Part shown: piece after piece, positions 39,131-52,659 of the stretch
How positions within the stretch are numbered: the stretch's first letter is position 1
How the letters are laid out: each line of letters begins with the position of its first letter
The notes under the pieces: generated by a model
The model's database searches: none
Told to the model about the DNA's origin: nothing
Seen by the model: the letters and a program-made list of their open reading frames with translations, nothing else
Assembly (NCBI GenBank): GCA_026874595.1
Contig: CM049322.1
Coordinates: forward strand, 59,526,886 to 59,590,885
DNA: 64,000 bases
Origin: Sipunculus nudus
Taxonomy: Eukaryota > Annelida > Sipuncula > Golfingiida > Sipunculidae
Direction of reading: 5' to 3'
Made by a program: the position numbers and the translations under genes

Positions 39131-39815
39131 ATTTTAATCGACATTTGTTGATTTAAATAAACAATTGGTATTATACCCATGTCTTTTATTTTGTCAACTT
39201 AATTTACAGCTACTGTAATGTAGATATAAGTAGAAGGTAATAAATAATATATAAGCAAAAATCGAAAGTCTATGTTATTAAAATGTGACCATTGGCCAGT
39301 TTGATTTTTGACAGATTATATAGATGCTATAGGATTAAAGTATACCTGTTAACCTTTCAGGCCCAGTACCAAACAATATTTTGATAATTAAAATAACAAA
39401 ATCCTGTTGATCCTGTTAAATACCGTGTTTGAATTAACCTTCAGTCTTTCTATTGTTATTTACTTTGCATAATTGTTTTGTGAATGCTTGTGATAATCCC
39501 GTGCAATGTAATGTATACCAGTGCTGTGTTTACGTTGTCCAATAGTATCTGCCGAAATAATATAGAACATCTTTATTCTATTTTATCAGTATTTTTACAA
39601 AATAATTCCTTAAATTTGGTCCATATTCAGCTAAAATTTGGTCCATATTTAGCTAAAGCATCATTCCCCAATCTCAACTCGTATATATAAGGGTAATGTG
39701 TATGTGTGTATGTGCGTGTGGGTGTGTTCAAGCATGTATAGATACTGACAGGCACAAATTGGACTGATGTTACTTAGTTTCAGATGAGATTTTTTATCCT
39801 TCCATGTTTTTTAGA
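39131..39815. other. region upstream of NLR exon 1, no gene seen
   Basis: AT-rich with a direct duplication around 39614-39655 (TTTGGTCCATATT twice). A pyrimidine-rich tract and TTTTTTAG end one base before the ATG of the CARD exon, so the true first exon is probably non-coding and lies in or beyond this stretch. Confidence 0.4.
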
Positions 39816-39956
39816 ATGGCTCAAGATCCACACAAAGAATTGATTCAGCACAATAGGGTTTACTTTGCCGGGCATCTAGATCTGCTCAACACACTGGTTC
39901 TGGATCACCTGGTTGAAAGGGGTGTACTGTCACCAGAACAGTTGAAGTCCATGAAG
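39816..39956 (+). CDS. NLR-type receptor, coding exon 1 (first half of CARD)
   Basis: The ATG at 39816 follows an acceptor (TTTTTTAG at 39807-39814) and the exon ends at the donor AAG|GTAGGG, phase 0, giving 47 residues. The peptide has the start of a CARD: NRVYFAGHLDLLNTLVLDHL, then VERGVLSPEQLKSMK, covering helices 1 to 3 of the six-helix fold. The second half is encoded 16 kb away at 55944. CARDs assemble with like domains in apoptotic and innate immune complexes. The domain pattern resembles CRADD/RAIDD-type CARDs. A single CARD-only gene is excluded only by the matching phase and by the missing helices found in exon 2. Confidence 0.82.
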
Positions 39957-40149
39957 GTAGGGGACCCATTTTGTCAAATCATAACTTGAATCAGCTTAAG
40001 GTGTCCGCATTGTCTGATGAGCATTTGAGGCATTGTTTTACATATACTAAACGCTGAAAATATTGTATGCATGTTGGCATATAGAAAGTTTTATTTTATT
40101 TAGATTTTAATATAGATATTTATTATATTCAAATATTTGACTAAAAATG

Positions 40150-41310
40150 TTTGTCTTGTAAAACGTACAACAATATGCCTGGGTATCGTGTTAAAATATA
40201 TAGAATCCCATATTTTTTTATTTGGTATGCTAACTCAAAATCGCCACATGAGAATGTAATTAAATTTCAAAAGTACTGGTTTATTCCATGGATCTCTCAA
40301 ATTAGGTCACTGCGACCTAGATCTTTCGAGGTGTGGGGTTAAAAATACCTCAGTATAATCTAAAAATTGAGTTCCAATATCTGAATAACTAATGCATTGA
40401 TTGCCATGATTATTTTGATACACATTGACCTTGGAGTGTTTCATCATATCCTGAAGACTGTTCCAGCCATCTGTACTTCTAACTTTTATGGATCTTTTTC
40501 TCTAATTTTGAGACTTTCAGATTGGCAGTCCGAACGATAACAGGGCACAAACCGTAACCGTTTGACCTAGAAACATTTAATTGTATATTCTTGGGGCCAA
40601 AAATCTCTTCGGAAACATTAAATTAAGTCATGTTGGCGAGCTACTGGCCAAAAACATAATTTTGACCACCCATAACCATCAGACAGGGCACATAAAGTAT
40701 CAATATGGCCTAGAATCTTTTAATGTAACATTCAGGGAGGACCTCGATAAATCTCTTTGGAAACATGAACTTAGGCCACAGTGACCTATATTCTGTGTGC
40801 GATAGTAAAAAAAAACATGATTTGAGCTCCCATAACGTCACACGGGCTCCATTTGTATCCGTTAAGTCTAGAATCTTCTAACGCAACATCCCGAGGAATC
40901 TCCTAAGAAACTGATATTCGGTCACTGACCGATATTCTGCGAGTAACTGGCCATAAACATGATTTTGAGTACCCTTGGCAATTAGGAAAAGCATAAATTG
41001 TATCCGTTAGACCTCGATATTTCTAACTGTACATCCAGGTGGATTTGGCAAATGTTGTCAGAATCCTGAAATTATGTTATGGAAACCTATATTCTGCGAA
41101 TAACTGGCTATAAACAAGAATTTGAATGATCAGACAGACAGACATAACACAAATTGTAACTGTTAGACCTAGAATCTTATAACACAACATCCAATAAGGA
41201 TCTGACCAAATCTCCTTTGAAAATCTACCTGAAAGTAGGTCAGTGTGGCCCATATTGTGTAAGTCACAGGGGCCATCTGTCAACATATTTGTTTCCGGAT
41301 AATGACTCAA
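40150..41310. repeat. degenerate ~155-bp tandem array
   Basis: CCTAGAATCTT-like words recur near 40708, 40867, 41012 and 41165. They alternate with TATATTCTGCGAG and GGCCATAAACATGATTTTGA. AGGTCA and GACCT words recur in most units. Confidence 0.7.
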
Positions 41311-42921
41311 GTTTAGACTGACATATTGGTTTAAAAAATGATTTTCGGGTCACGAGCTCAAAGGTCACATGACCCAATTCTTTAAAAAGACTTCCGATGC
41401 ATTTTTAGCAAAACTTTTAATTTCAAACCTTCTGTCTTTCACGTATCAGTCACCTGCCAATAGTTGAAAACTTCTTTTGATTTGGGGCCACTTAGTCAAA
41501 GGTTAATATTACAGGGCCCATCCATTTACAAATCAGTTTATGGATGATAATTCAAGTTTAAATTAACTCTTAACATTTTACAAGCTCAAAAAAGCGTACT
41601 CAATTGGACACCTGGAACTCCGTAATATAGCTAGATTCTAAAACGCATTGCAGGTCAAACACATTGCATATTTAATTTGCATATTAATAATCTTCATAAC
41701 CTAAAGCAAACTCTCAGTAAGAATTGTTGAATATTTGGTGAAGATACAGCAAAAGCTGAAAAGTGATTATCAGTAATTTAAATGTGAATCGTGTCAAAAT
41801 TTGTCGGATATCTTAAAATAGAGTAAACAGGGAAGGGGTGTAGAAGACAGATTGGTTTCAAACTAATCACAGACCCCTTTTTGGAAAAGCTCATTTCATA
41901 TTCATATAGACAATTTCATCTGAGCGTCGAGACCTATGGGTTCTTATTTCTGTTTTGATGTTCACCTAAGAAAGGCTTCACATTCAAGATATGCAAACAA
42001 TAAAATTAAACTAGGAATATGCTTTCTCATGAATGCAGGCCTCCGCCATGTTGGCGAACATTAATCTGGAGTACTCCATAATCTGTACTTTTCATTCACT
42101 TATTGGTCCATATTTCCAGGGGCATAATTGCATGTTCCCCCAACGTGTTTTTTGCCCATATTCACATGATTTATCGGGCATATGTGACTGCATATTTGTG
42201 GATATTCATGGAAGTCCTTCCTGGATCCGCACCATGACCAGAATCTAATCGATTGGTCATTGGCCCATTCCGGAAGTGCCTTTAAACTTTCACGGGATTT
42301 CTTATATCATTCCATTAGTGAAGAGTAAATGTTCTGAACGATATGTGGCACAGAAATTTTGACTTGAAGTTAAAATATATGACCAGCATTTTTTTCATAT
42401 ATTAAAAAAATGAGAAATCCCACAATTTTCACAATCCGCCTTGTACAGATGTATTATCTGTCAGAATAATATGAATTTAAAATGGTCTTCAAGACAGTCT
42501 AGGTAATAAAAACTTAAAAAACTGACAGACACCTTAGACAGACATTCAACCTTAATAACATAAATAAAGGGTGTGAATAAAGATTGAAAATACTCCAATA
42601 ATAGAAATAAAATGTTAATTATGTACTTATGTTTGCAATTGTTTTTTTTTCCCTACTTTTCGTCTTTGTCTGTTGATTGTCTCACCAGCTTGGCCTCACC
42701 ATTGTAAATGTTTCATTGAATTCCAGGATAGGTTCATCTGAGGTTCAATACTGATAAAGGTGCCACGGGTGAACAAACAGTCTTTTATATTTTTTTCTCT
42801 CTTCCGACCCAATCGATTGTTGATGTCCGATTGTTTGAGCACTGCAATGTCTTAAATCTGCCCATTCATCTACCTTTCGAAAAATGATTAATGAGATTTC
42901 TGGCTTCCTGTGTGTATATAT
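41311..42921. other. intronic stretch, no gene seen
   Basis: No coding features. AAAGGTCACATGACCCAATT near 41360 is a further AGGTCA-type word. Confidence 0.4.
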
Positions 42922-44531
42922 TGTTACGGTCCCTTTTCACACCAAACAACTCAGGCCGAACCGTAACACATATGCTCAGACACGTTCTCTTCAAATGAAT
43001 ACGTAACCAAAATATGAGTGCAAAAACAGTGCTATATTCCTATATTACAATATTTACATTCATACACAAATAATATAATAGTCAATACATAACGTAATTT
43101 ATAACCAAGTCTCTGAAGAAAAACTGAGTCTCTAAATAACGAACTGCAACGAAATACTTAACTGAATCCGGTATACGAGAAACTGAAGTCCATCATCAAC
43201 ACATCGTTCGGGCACACACGAAACTGAAGTCCTGTATTAATCCATGTGGCACCAAAAAAACATAAAGTCTCTCCTCTTCCTAAATAATAAAGTTCATGGC
43301 GTGATTCATGGCATTCCGTGGGCTTGGGGACCAAGAGCCCACGGTCACGGTCCCCGGGGAAAACAGCAACGTGGCGTAGCAAAGTCAATAGTCCCGCCTC
43401 GTACTGCAGGCGAGTTCGTTTTATAGGCTTTCAACAATGGGTGGAAACCGCAGAAGTTTGTGGTTTTGCTTGGGAGAAACGATAGCGCCGTCAGAACTGC
43501 AAAACCAGTACTGAATGGTTCCAGAATAGTTTTTATGTGTCTCAAAGCGCGTCAGTAGTCACTGATAGCGGGGATGGATCCATAAGCGTGGAAACGGGGG
43601 CGGCCACACCACTTCGTGGCGCCATCCTCCGATGTCCGGGTGACGTCCATGCAACAATGTCATTGATCTAAGGGTAATTCGGGTTATGAAAAGTTCTTGT
43701 TATGCCTCTCTAAAGGATGTATGAACTTTTTGTATCAACAAAGTGTTTGTAAACACAGCAATATTGAAAACGGAAAACATAAGGTGGCAGATTACTTGTA
43801 CACGGAGATTTAAAAGTTACTTGTTGCAAAACGCCAATTGCAAAGCTATGGCTTATCTGACTTGCCGCCAGATACCCTTATTAAGGTCTTTTGATTATTT
43901 TAGCGGGGTCAAGCATATTACATAACATTAACATAACGTAAACATAACAAACAAGTTGGGTGCGGTGAAATCTACGTTTTCTGGACTATTTTTATAAAGA
44001 GCCAAGAGATAACATTTAATTTAAAAGGGTTAGATATGGGAATAGGCACCTTTAACGATATAACCAGCGACTTCCTTAGTTTAGGATAACGTCCCCTTAA
44101 TACAAGTAAGATAGAAACAGAAGGGGGCACAAGGTTAAGTCCAGTGAAAGGTCTTTGACGGATGCAAATTGTCACCAGAGGACTGTGACTATTTTTCATC
44201 AGTGGGGGGTTTGTTTATGTCAGGATGTTAACGTAGGAATAGGGAACAGCAGTGTTAGGTTTTCGGTTCAGACCAGTGCAGTTTGAGGTCGGTGAAAACA
44301 CTTGTCCAGACCGGTTCCTGTGAGGAAACTCATACAGGAAGCCTTTAGTGACCGCGCACCTATACGCTTGCTTTTTGTATTTTTGTCTCTAGATGCGTTC
44401 CGGCGCTTTGGTATTCATTTGATGGGATGATGTGACGTCAGCACCTTTATGAAAGCTGAAAACGGGAGATCAGCGTGAAGGGCTCCTGGGTGCGACGCAC
44501 TGATAAGTGTACCCCGCCGAAATTCGTTACA
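42922..44531 (+). mobile_element. possible solo LTR, 1.6 kb
   Basis: Begins TGTTACGGTCCC and ends AAATTCGTTACA, the TG...CA ends and short inverted termini typical of LTRs. No target duplication is seen (flanks TATAT and GTCTG), and no retrotransposon coding region is adjacent. About 120 bp inside (43664-43790) also occur at 59872-59990. Confidence 0.3.
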
Positions 44532-44711
44532 GTCTGTCGTGAAGGAGTGTCCGAACTCTCGTCTCTAAAATTCTGTTGTCAACGAGGGGAAGTATCACGT
44601 TATATCACGTGTCAGGGTCTGAGGACCACCTACGACCACCCAGATCTTCTCTGACGGACTTGAGAACTTGGTATCGTTATTATCGACAGACTGGTAAAAA
44701 TCGGTGATAGT

Positions 44712-44797
44712 CGGGGCGTAGCCAAAGGGGGGCCGCCCCTCCCCAGATTGCATCCAGTACTCGCCGTCCTTTCGGAATTTCACTTAATCTTATACTG

Positions 44798-44848
<51 letters not shown>

Positions 44849-45751
44849 TTAATTTGCCTTTGCTATCAGAAGGGGATCCAAAGAGGGCGCCTTCGGCGCG
44901 CGGCCCCCTGTTGAGCTGCAATATCTCTCATTTTATCCATTTCCAATTTTCGTGGTTAATTTTCGTTTTTCATATTTCTTTTTATTAATTAGCAGTTTGA
45001 TTTGCAGAACATCTGCAGAGCACCAGGCCCTTGTTGGGGTTGACCGTGGACAATCTCATGGCTCGATCCTCGTGATCTGTGGTTTTAGGAGTCCTGTGTG
45101 CTGTCGAGACCACGGATCCCGGTAAAATTTAGTTTAACAAAGTTTAACATAGGACATCAACAGTAATTTCACTCCCAGATTACATTTAAAAGATAATATT
45201 TTGCAAGTTATAAACGTAATTGCGCCTTTGCGCCATTGACTTTAACATGTTGAAAACGATTGAACTTATATATCTTAATTTTTGAAGAAATATAAATATT
45301 TAATATTGAACCTCTCTACAGTTTGACCACTTACGCAAAGACATAAGGGAATAGTTTTTACGGGAACAGTACATCCTCATTTTTTATTTTTGTAAAAATT
45401 GCCTCGAAATGTCCTCTTTATACATTGCATATTCAAAATATTTCCCATTATGGGGGGATACCCCCTCCCATACCCTCTCATACCCATGTACCTAAAACAA
45501 ACCTTAATAAACTATGGTTCATACTTGAGAGAAAAGAAAATATATATTTTCATACACTAAAATATATAACGTATAGTAATAATAAAAATAATAATAATAA
45601 ATATATATACATATACACGTATATATAACAGTTTCATAGTACCTATACATCCATATTAGTGCCTCCCCCCCCCCCCCCCCCCCCGTTTTCGAAAATCTGG
45701 ATCCGCCACCGATCATGGCCCCCTCCCCTCCCTCAATCCTGGCTACGCCCC
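44712..45751. mobile_element. 1.04-kb terminal-inverted-repeat element
   Basis: Left end CGGGGCGTAGCCAAAGGGG and right end CCTGGCTACGCCCC form inverted termini. The heptamer TGATAGT flanks on both sides (44705-44711 and 45752-45758). No transposase is visible. The interior carries a TA microsatellite (44803-44846), a second CG-rich terminus-like block at about 44870-44910, and a C tract (45663-45684). Probably a hAT-like or related MITE. Confidence 0.6.
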
Positions 45752-46017
45752 TGATAGTTATTTTACCTTGGTGGGGATCCAGTAACAGCCCATGTACAAT
45801 AGTGTCGCTGATGGTGAGTGGTACAGAAGTGTCGTGTGCTATGACGTATTCTACAGTGATTATTCACAGACAGTCATTCTCAAGTGAGTAGACCGTGTGT
45901 AGGCCTACAGTGCTGGATTACGAGAGCTCTCTGGCGTGTGACGCAAGTCACATTATGCGAAGCAGCCTGGGGTGATCTTGATACGTTGTGAGAGGACTTA
46001 AGTGTTGTCACCGAGTA

Positions 46018-46690
46018 TTTTTAGGGCCCCGCTTGACAAGCGGTGCCCTATAGTGATCACCGTGTCAGTCCGTCCTTCCGTCCATCCGCTGGGGCTTTCC
46101 CAAATTCACAAGGATGATTGGTACCTATGAGGGGTCCAGACCTGTTAAATTTCAGACCTGTTGGAATTCCAATATGGCCGCTACAGCCAGATCGCTGAAT
46201 TTCTTTCGCGCGCAATAACTCAACAACAACCTACTGCAACTTTCCCATATTCACAGGGATGATTGGTACCAATGAGGGCTCCAGACCTTTTGAATTACAG
46301 ACATGTCAGAATTCCAATATGGCATCCACAGCCTGATCGTTGATTTTCTTTCACACGCGATAACTCAACAACAACCTTTTGCAGCTTTCCCAATTTCACA
46401 GGGATCATTGGTGACTATGACGGCTCCAGACCAATTGAATTACAAATTGCTCAATATCAAATATGGCCAACAGACTACTTTCGGTGATTTTCTATTGCAC
46501 ACATTATTTCAGACATATCTTCTGTAATATCATTTGAGCCAGTAGGATTTTTTTCCTCATGCATATGGATAAAGATCTGTTTTTGTTTGTCATAATTTTC
46601 AACTTTAACTTAATTTTTTCACCCACATGTAAACTAGTCCTGCACTACCAGAAATACGGGGCCCTCTGAGGACCATTGTCCGACCACATC
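46018..46690 (+). repeat. repeat element with ~150-bp units
   Basis: Starts with a hairpin GGCCCCGCTTGACAAGCGG and GTCCGTCCTTCCGTCC, then two to three units with AACTCAACAACAACCT (46208 and 46362) and CACAGGGATGATTGG. It ends with a CGGGGCCCTCTGAGGACC block near 46660. Same plan as the other hairpin-headed elements but a different sequence. Confidence 0.6.
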
Positions 46691-49600
46691 TAGTTTCTTT
46701 CTAAAATGTTGACACCCTACATTTTTGTGATCCTTAGGCCTTAACCTTTGCAAAAAATATGGTGCCAATTTTTCTAAAGGGGTTTAGTCTTTTTTTTTCA
46801 AAAGAAATGTTAGTTTAGAGAAAAAATTGAGGCCCAATATGTATAAATATGTACTTCAGAGGAAAATCTGGCAACATAAAACCTCAAAATGCCCAGTGTG
46901 GTTCATTAACTCATATTATCTTTGACTGGTCTCATTACAAATTATTATTACACATTTAGCGAGAATTTATAGAGCGCATACCTCCGCCAACATCTGGATC
47001 CGCGTCAACATACACAACTTTTAAAGGACTATATAACCATGAAAAAAATAATTAAAAAATCAAATCATTTGTTCCTAGGCCCATGGTCCATTGTTCCACA
47101 AACTTTCATTGAAATCCATAAAAATACGTGTTGAGACAACAAAAGATTTTGTAGTAATTTGTACAATGGGTAAGGCTGACCACTTGCTGATTTCAGGTAA
47201 CCTATTTCGTATACATACACTATCGCTCCGGGTTCACTGGGAATCCCTAGTGGATAAATATTTGGCCTTATTTATACAGAACATATGAAAATGATTTTGC
47301 TTACTCTTTAATTCTTGTCCCACTTTTCATTTTCTTTAAATGGCTAAAAAAGTATATTCAAATATGAGTTAGTTTTTACCAAGGAAAGAAAACTCACAAG
47401 AAATGTATTTTTTGTGATCGCACAACATAAGCTGACATATGATAACATAAGCTTTTCCATATTAGAATGAAGATAAACTATTTTGATAGTTGTATTATAT
47501 TTTATGAAATATGGAATGGCTTTCACTGGATATGCTTTATTTCCAAGAATCATTTAATACAGGGCATTTCATAAGCAGAAGCTAAATGTATTGATTGGGG
47601 CCTAGTTTTGTTTTATATTTGATTTTCTTTATGCCAGATAAATGTATGCAAACCTCTACCGTTGGAGGCCTGGTTAGCCAATACTCATTTCTTTGACACT
47701 GTGAGCCAAAATGGATTTTGAGTTGGCGCACATGCCAACACAATGACATGTGCCTTTTGTAGCAAAACATATGCCTTGAATGTAAATGTATATATTATTA
47801 AGTCAATTGTTTTTTGTTACGGGTAAGCCATATTTCTTCATATAATTATTATTGTAATATAAATAACAGCAATAAAAACAACATCAAAATTGTTGACTTT
47901 ATAATGTGAAGGTCGATATGGAGAAAGTCAATATTAAGATTGAGGATCACATGCAAAATTCCTGTTAATTACATTTAAATCTTCTTAAATGGCACATTGT
48001 GATGGAAAAGTCAGTGTCATAATCCACTTAGCATTATGTATGTTGCCAGCAAGTCTCAAACCATCTGAAATCAGTTTTGTTTTACTGCTCGTCAAATTAA
48101 CTGATTTGGAGATTTTAATACATGAAATATAAATGGTTAAAATTTACTTGAGTATAATTAAATTATTATCTGTATTCAAATTTGGCAAATATCAATTATA
48201 AATATTATACCCTGTCATGTGAAAAATTTTATTTACAACATTTTGATGACTATGGAAGAAATTACATTTGTTTTATGAATGCCCTCAAGGTCATCATCTG
48301 GATTCCCTGTAATTCTGATGGACTCGTCCATTTAATTCAAACAAATATGACACAACTGATAAAATGATTCTTACTGGCTTCTGTACTTCATTTACTTCCC
48401 TAAACTGGGATAACTAATTTGCAAACACATATCTGTTGTTCGTGCAAGCGTACATCATTTCTCCATGGCATTTAAGAATTGGCACTTGTGAAGTAATGTA
48501 AAGATAACAAGACCTGGCAGTTTTATCCTGCCCATACCTTGATTTCCGATTCCTAATTCCAAGAATTTGGTAATTATGCGCAGTCAATTTATTAATTGCT
48601 ATTCCTATAATAAATCAGCATTGAGTTAAATGAACCAACATAAGTGTAGAGGTCAAGGTATAAGAACATAAGTGTCTATAAACCCATACGAGCGGTCGCT
48701 TCATATACCCCCACAACTCTAATGACTAAATATTACCGTTGTTTTTAGTCAAGATTAATCAACACTTATCCCCTATCGAAAATGTTATAGCTACATAGAC
48801 ATAAGCAATAATAGCACGCAATGAGTACATTGTAGCTAAATAATTTTTTTCTTGCTAAACTCTCCCTGCTCAGAGACATCAATTCACACGCATCTCCAGC
48901 TCGCCTGTTCTGTACGTTGTTTTGGGCCTGTGAGTAAACACAGGCCCTGTGCATTTGTTTACAAAAGTGGATAAAGGGGGAGGGGGTGGTCCGGATCACC
49001 GCCCCCTCTTTTTCACCCGCCGCGACCTTTTTTAAGGGGTTCAGACAAAATTCTCTTGCCTGGACCCCCTTTTCCGGATCTGGGGTCCGTTTTTAGGGTT
49101 TCATTAGTCCTCTTGGGTTGGAACCCCCCCCCCCTTTTTTTCCCCTAAATCCTTGGTCCGTCCCTGGTTAATCATGACAAAAGTGCATGAACAGAGGTCC
49201 GATCTTGCGCATGCACAACTTCCAAACAAGAAAAAGTGACAGAAAAGAAGAAACACAGAAGAAATACCGGTTGAATGCTTGAAAAAGCTTTATTTGTGAA
49301 TTCCCGCGGTATGGCCATCAGGTGGTGTGCCCGCTATGTTTGTATTTTACACCACTCATTTCTCCAGGTGAAAACTTTTAACCACGTGTGTACAGGAGTG
49401 TAATTATGATTCCAATATCAGAATAAAATATTGGCAGATATCATTATATTTTTAGGAAATAAACACTGTGTTTATAGTATGTAATACTTTATGTGTATAT
49501 TTAACATACCAGGTTAATGAATAGGTCTCTTTAATATAAACCCAAAATATAATTTTAGACAATCCCAAAATGTTCAGAGAAAACAATTTGTGACTTTAGT

Positions 49601-51900
49601 ATGTAAAGGCATTCCACTTTCTTGTGCTCTTGTCTCTGTTTACGTTGTTTTATGTTTCGGTCGCAATTCTTTTTAAATGTAGTAAAACCATCTTAAAACA
49701 TGCTTGACTAAAAAAAATTGGCACCATGTTTTATGTGCTTCCTTGAAGGGTGAAGAACAAAAATGCATAGGGTGTCACATTTTTACAAACAAAATGTACT
49801 CAAGAATAATATTCTACATATGCACCTACACTACTGTGTGGATTCACGTCTTAATGTGGACTCAGTTTCTATTGTTTTTTTCCTAGTGTTTGAACACGAC
49901 TTCAGAGACACGTAAGTGTAAATGTTCTGTAATATTACTTTAATAATTGGGTTTCATCTTCTCCAGTTGTTTTTTGTTTTTGTGTGACCGCGATATTATA
50001 ACAAACAATATCAAACAATACATTTAATTTATTTTTCATCTTTCCTTACTCAAATCTCAATTATTAATGTAGATAAAGGATCATATATACACAAGACATA
50101 GGGTATTAGTATGCAGTTTTCGTACTTGAATCTATTTTAATGTATTTGAATATAAAATTTCGATTATTTGTATTCAAATACTTTTACAAAATATTTTACC
50201 GTTCAAATGCGTAGAAAATGTATTCGTATTCAGCAAATACATAATGAATATATTTTTTTCAAATGGGTCGCTCAATTTTTATTTTAGTACTTTAATAAAC
50301 ATATATAACACTCAGTTAAATTTTATCTCCGCTCCCATTGGAGATACATATGGTGTTTGGTCTGTCGCCTGTGGCGGCGTCATCGTCGTCCGTAGTCGAC
50401 GTCTATGTGAATGCAATAACTTTTGAGCGACACAAGATTTTTTTTCATGAAATTAAATATTTAAATTGTTTCTTCTTCCAAGTTCAAATTCCGGCGCTCT
50501 TGATCATCATAAAGGTAGAAAAAGCAAAAAAAAGAAGTTGTTGGTGAAACCTATTCCCTTTACGTATCACACATATTTTCCTCAAATTTGTAAGAGTTCC
50601 AAACTGGTGACCTTGACCTGGATCTTAATGGACAAATAAGTCGGAAAAGAAGTTTATTTGTGAGCGCTGACACTTTTGAATCACTCAGTATATTTGATGA
50701 AATTTGACTCGTGAAATGTTTATACCAAATACCCAGAAAATATTTTGTTCACACTCTACAATTGAACCTCTCAATATATTTCCTTGAATTTTGATATGTG
50801 AAATGTTTCCTGAAAAAAATATCTGAAGTGTTTGGAAACCGGTGACCTTCAATTTAATCTTTAACGTCAAAACAGCAGGAAAAGAAATTATTTGTAAATG
50901 TTTGACTTTTGAATTATTATGAATTTTTTACTCAAATTTAGGGATGGGAGGCCCATAGAGAGACTCTTTTCATAGTCGAAAGGCATCAAAATACACGACA
51001 AAGTGTACTCTTGTGTTATATATATGGATGATAGCTTTACTGTGGGACCTCTGTGACTCCATATTGCACCTGTAGTATCAGCAGCTGAATGATTTGTTAA
51101 ATTAGTGTTTTTGCGCAGTGTACAGTATCTGAATGAATGTGCACCATGATTGGCTTCTCCATATATACATGTATGACAGGTGTAGTATACTTTGCCAAGA
51201 TACCACAGGGAACAGTGAAGACTGCTCAGCGTCCTGCGACCTTGATATATTCTCCTCTTTCTTTACGTCATGGGCCCTGTACTAGAGTTCCTTCTGATGT
51301 CAATCAACCCCTCTCTTATTACTGTGGTTCTCCGAGTGTCAGTTATTTAGATTTTGCACAGTTATGTATGTTGTTATCGGATCAGTATAAGGAGTATGCG
51401 ACAACCAATTAATTCTCCTATTCAATGGAGGTGTAAAATGTACCTACGAGTAGTTATAAATAAATTAGTGTGCAAAATAGTTTTAACTCACAATAATAAA
51501 AATATCAATTTAAAAAAAAAGTTTTTTTTATCTAAATATTATAACTATAAAGTGTGGTTGTTTAAATCTAATGAGTTCATGAATGATTTATCTGTTCATT
51601 CAAATGTTTTCTTGTTACGTGCAATTATATGCATGAAATTATTGAGTATTGTATTTGTTTTCAAGTACATTTGCAAAGTTTTCGCCCTGTCTGATATACA
51701 TGTCCAAAGAGGATGCTTGAGATCAATTCTGCCTGCACTGCTCATGCACACCTCCTGCATGGATTATGTTAATAATTAAAAATACAGATATTGTACGGAG
51801 GACAATAAAAGACAGATCCACAAAACAATTTGTCCATTGTCCTAATGGCATGTATCATAACCATCAGACTCGACATGTTTCTGTTATACCTCCAATAACA
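46691..51900. other. intronic stretch, no gene seen
   Basis: AT-rich. A transposon-end-like block lies at about 48960-49170 (GGTCCGGATCACC, then TTGGTCCGTCCCTGG). A further hairpin-headed repeat starts near 50325 (TCTCCGCTCCCATTGGAGA). Open frames at 51137-51412 and 51354-51779 show no recognisable domain. Confidence 0.45.
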
Positions 51901-52116
51901 GGTCACCTAAGTTGTAATAGTATTACAGGTCACCTAAGTTGTAATAGTATTACAGGTCACCTAAGTTGTAATAGTATTACAGGTCACCTAAGTTGTAATA
52001 GTATTACAGGTCACCTAAGTTGTAATAATATTACAGGTCACCTAAGTTGTAATAGTATTACAGGTCACCTAAGTTGTAATAGTCTTACAGGTCACCTAAG
52101 TTGTAATAGTCTGCGA
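51901..52116 (+). repeat. 27-bp minisatellite, eight copies
   Basis: The unit GGTCACCTAAGTTGTAATAG plus TATTACA repeats exactly every 27 bases from 51901, with single-base variants in the fifth, seventh and eighth copies. Because 27 is a multiple of three, it is open in one frame and reads as a 9-residue repeat (ITGHLSCNS); this looks incidental. Confidence 0.95.
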
Positions 52117-52659
52117 TTATAAGATTTGTGCTCCTAGAAGTTCATATAATTTTCAACTCCGCTGACTCTTGTTTCAGAATTAGTGATGGTTCTTTGTCCT
52201 TTGTTCGTCCGTCCGTTAACAAGGCACGTTTAAAATTCCTTGAATTTGCGATTCCAAAATTCTAAACACAGTAAGATGTCAGCAAGCTCACCTGCCAAAC
52301 AGAAAATTGCTTCACTGCGACTTCATTCCTTTTAGTAATTAAGGAAAATTATCCGTTTTCCAGTAAAAACCTTCCAGCTGCCAACTTTGAAAACCACTGG
52401 TGTTAATCTATTCATATTTAAGATAACCTTTTCTGTATGCATTTCCCATGCACATGCCCGAAATTGGATCAATATTACGTAAATATATGAAGTTGTGGAC
52501 CCACACATAATGCACTTTGTCAAAAATCGGGAATATATTTACTCAATCACCTGAAAAGATAATTGTTAATGCTAGAGACTATATTCCAAAGGATATAACT
52601 TTGTTTAATTAAAATGCAAATGTATATAAAAAATCATATAAAAAATTTTGTATTTTTTT

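Noticed and set aside
51137-51779. Two overlapping open frames of 91 and 141 residues
   Set aside because: No domain, high Lys/Phe/Ile content following the AT-rich base composition, and located in the NLR intron without a matching splice pattern.
51766-52122. 118-residue open frame with a 9-residue repeat
   Set aside because: The frame is open only because the 27-bp minisatellite is a multiple of three; no start context, domain or flanking coding pattern.
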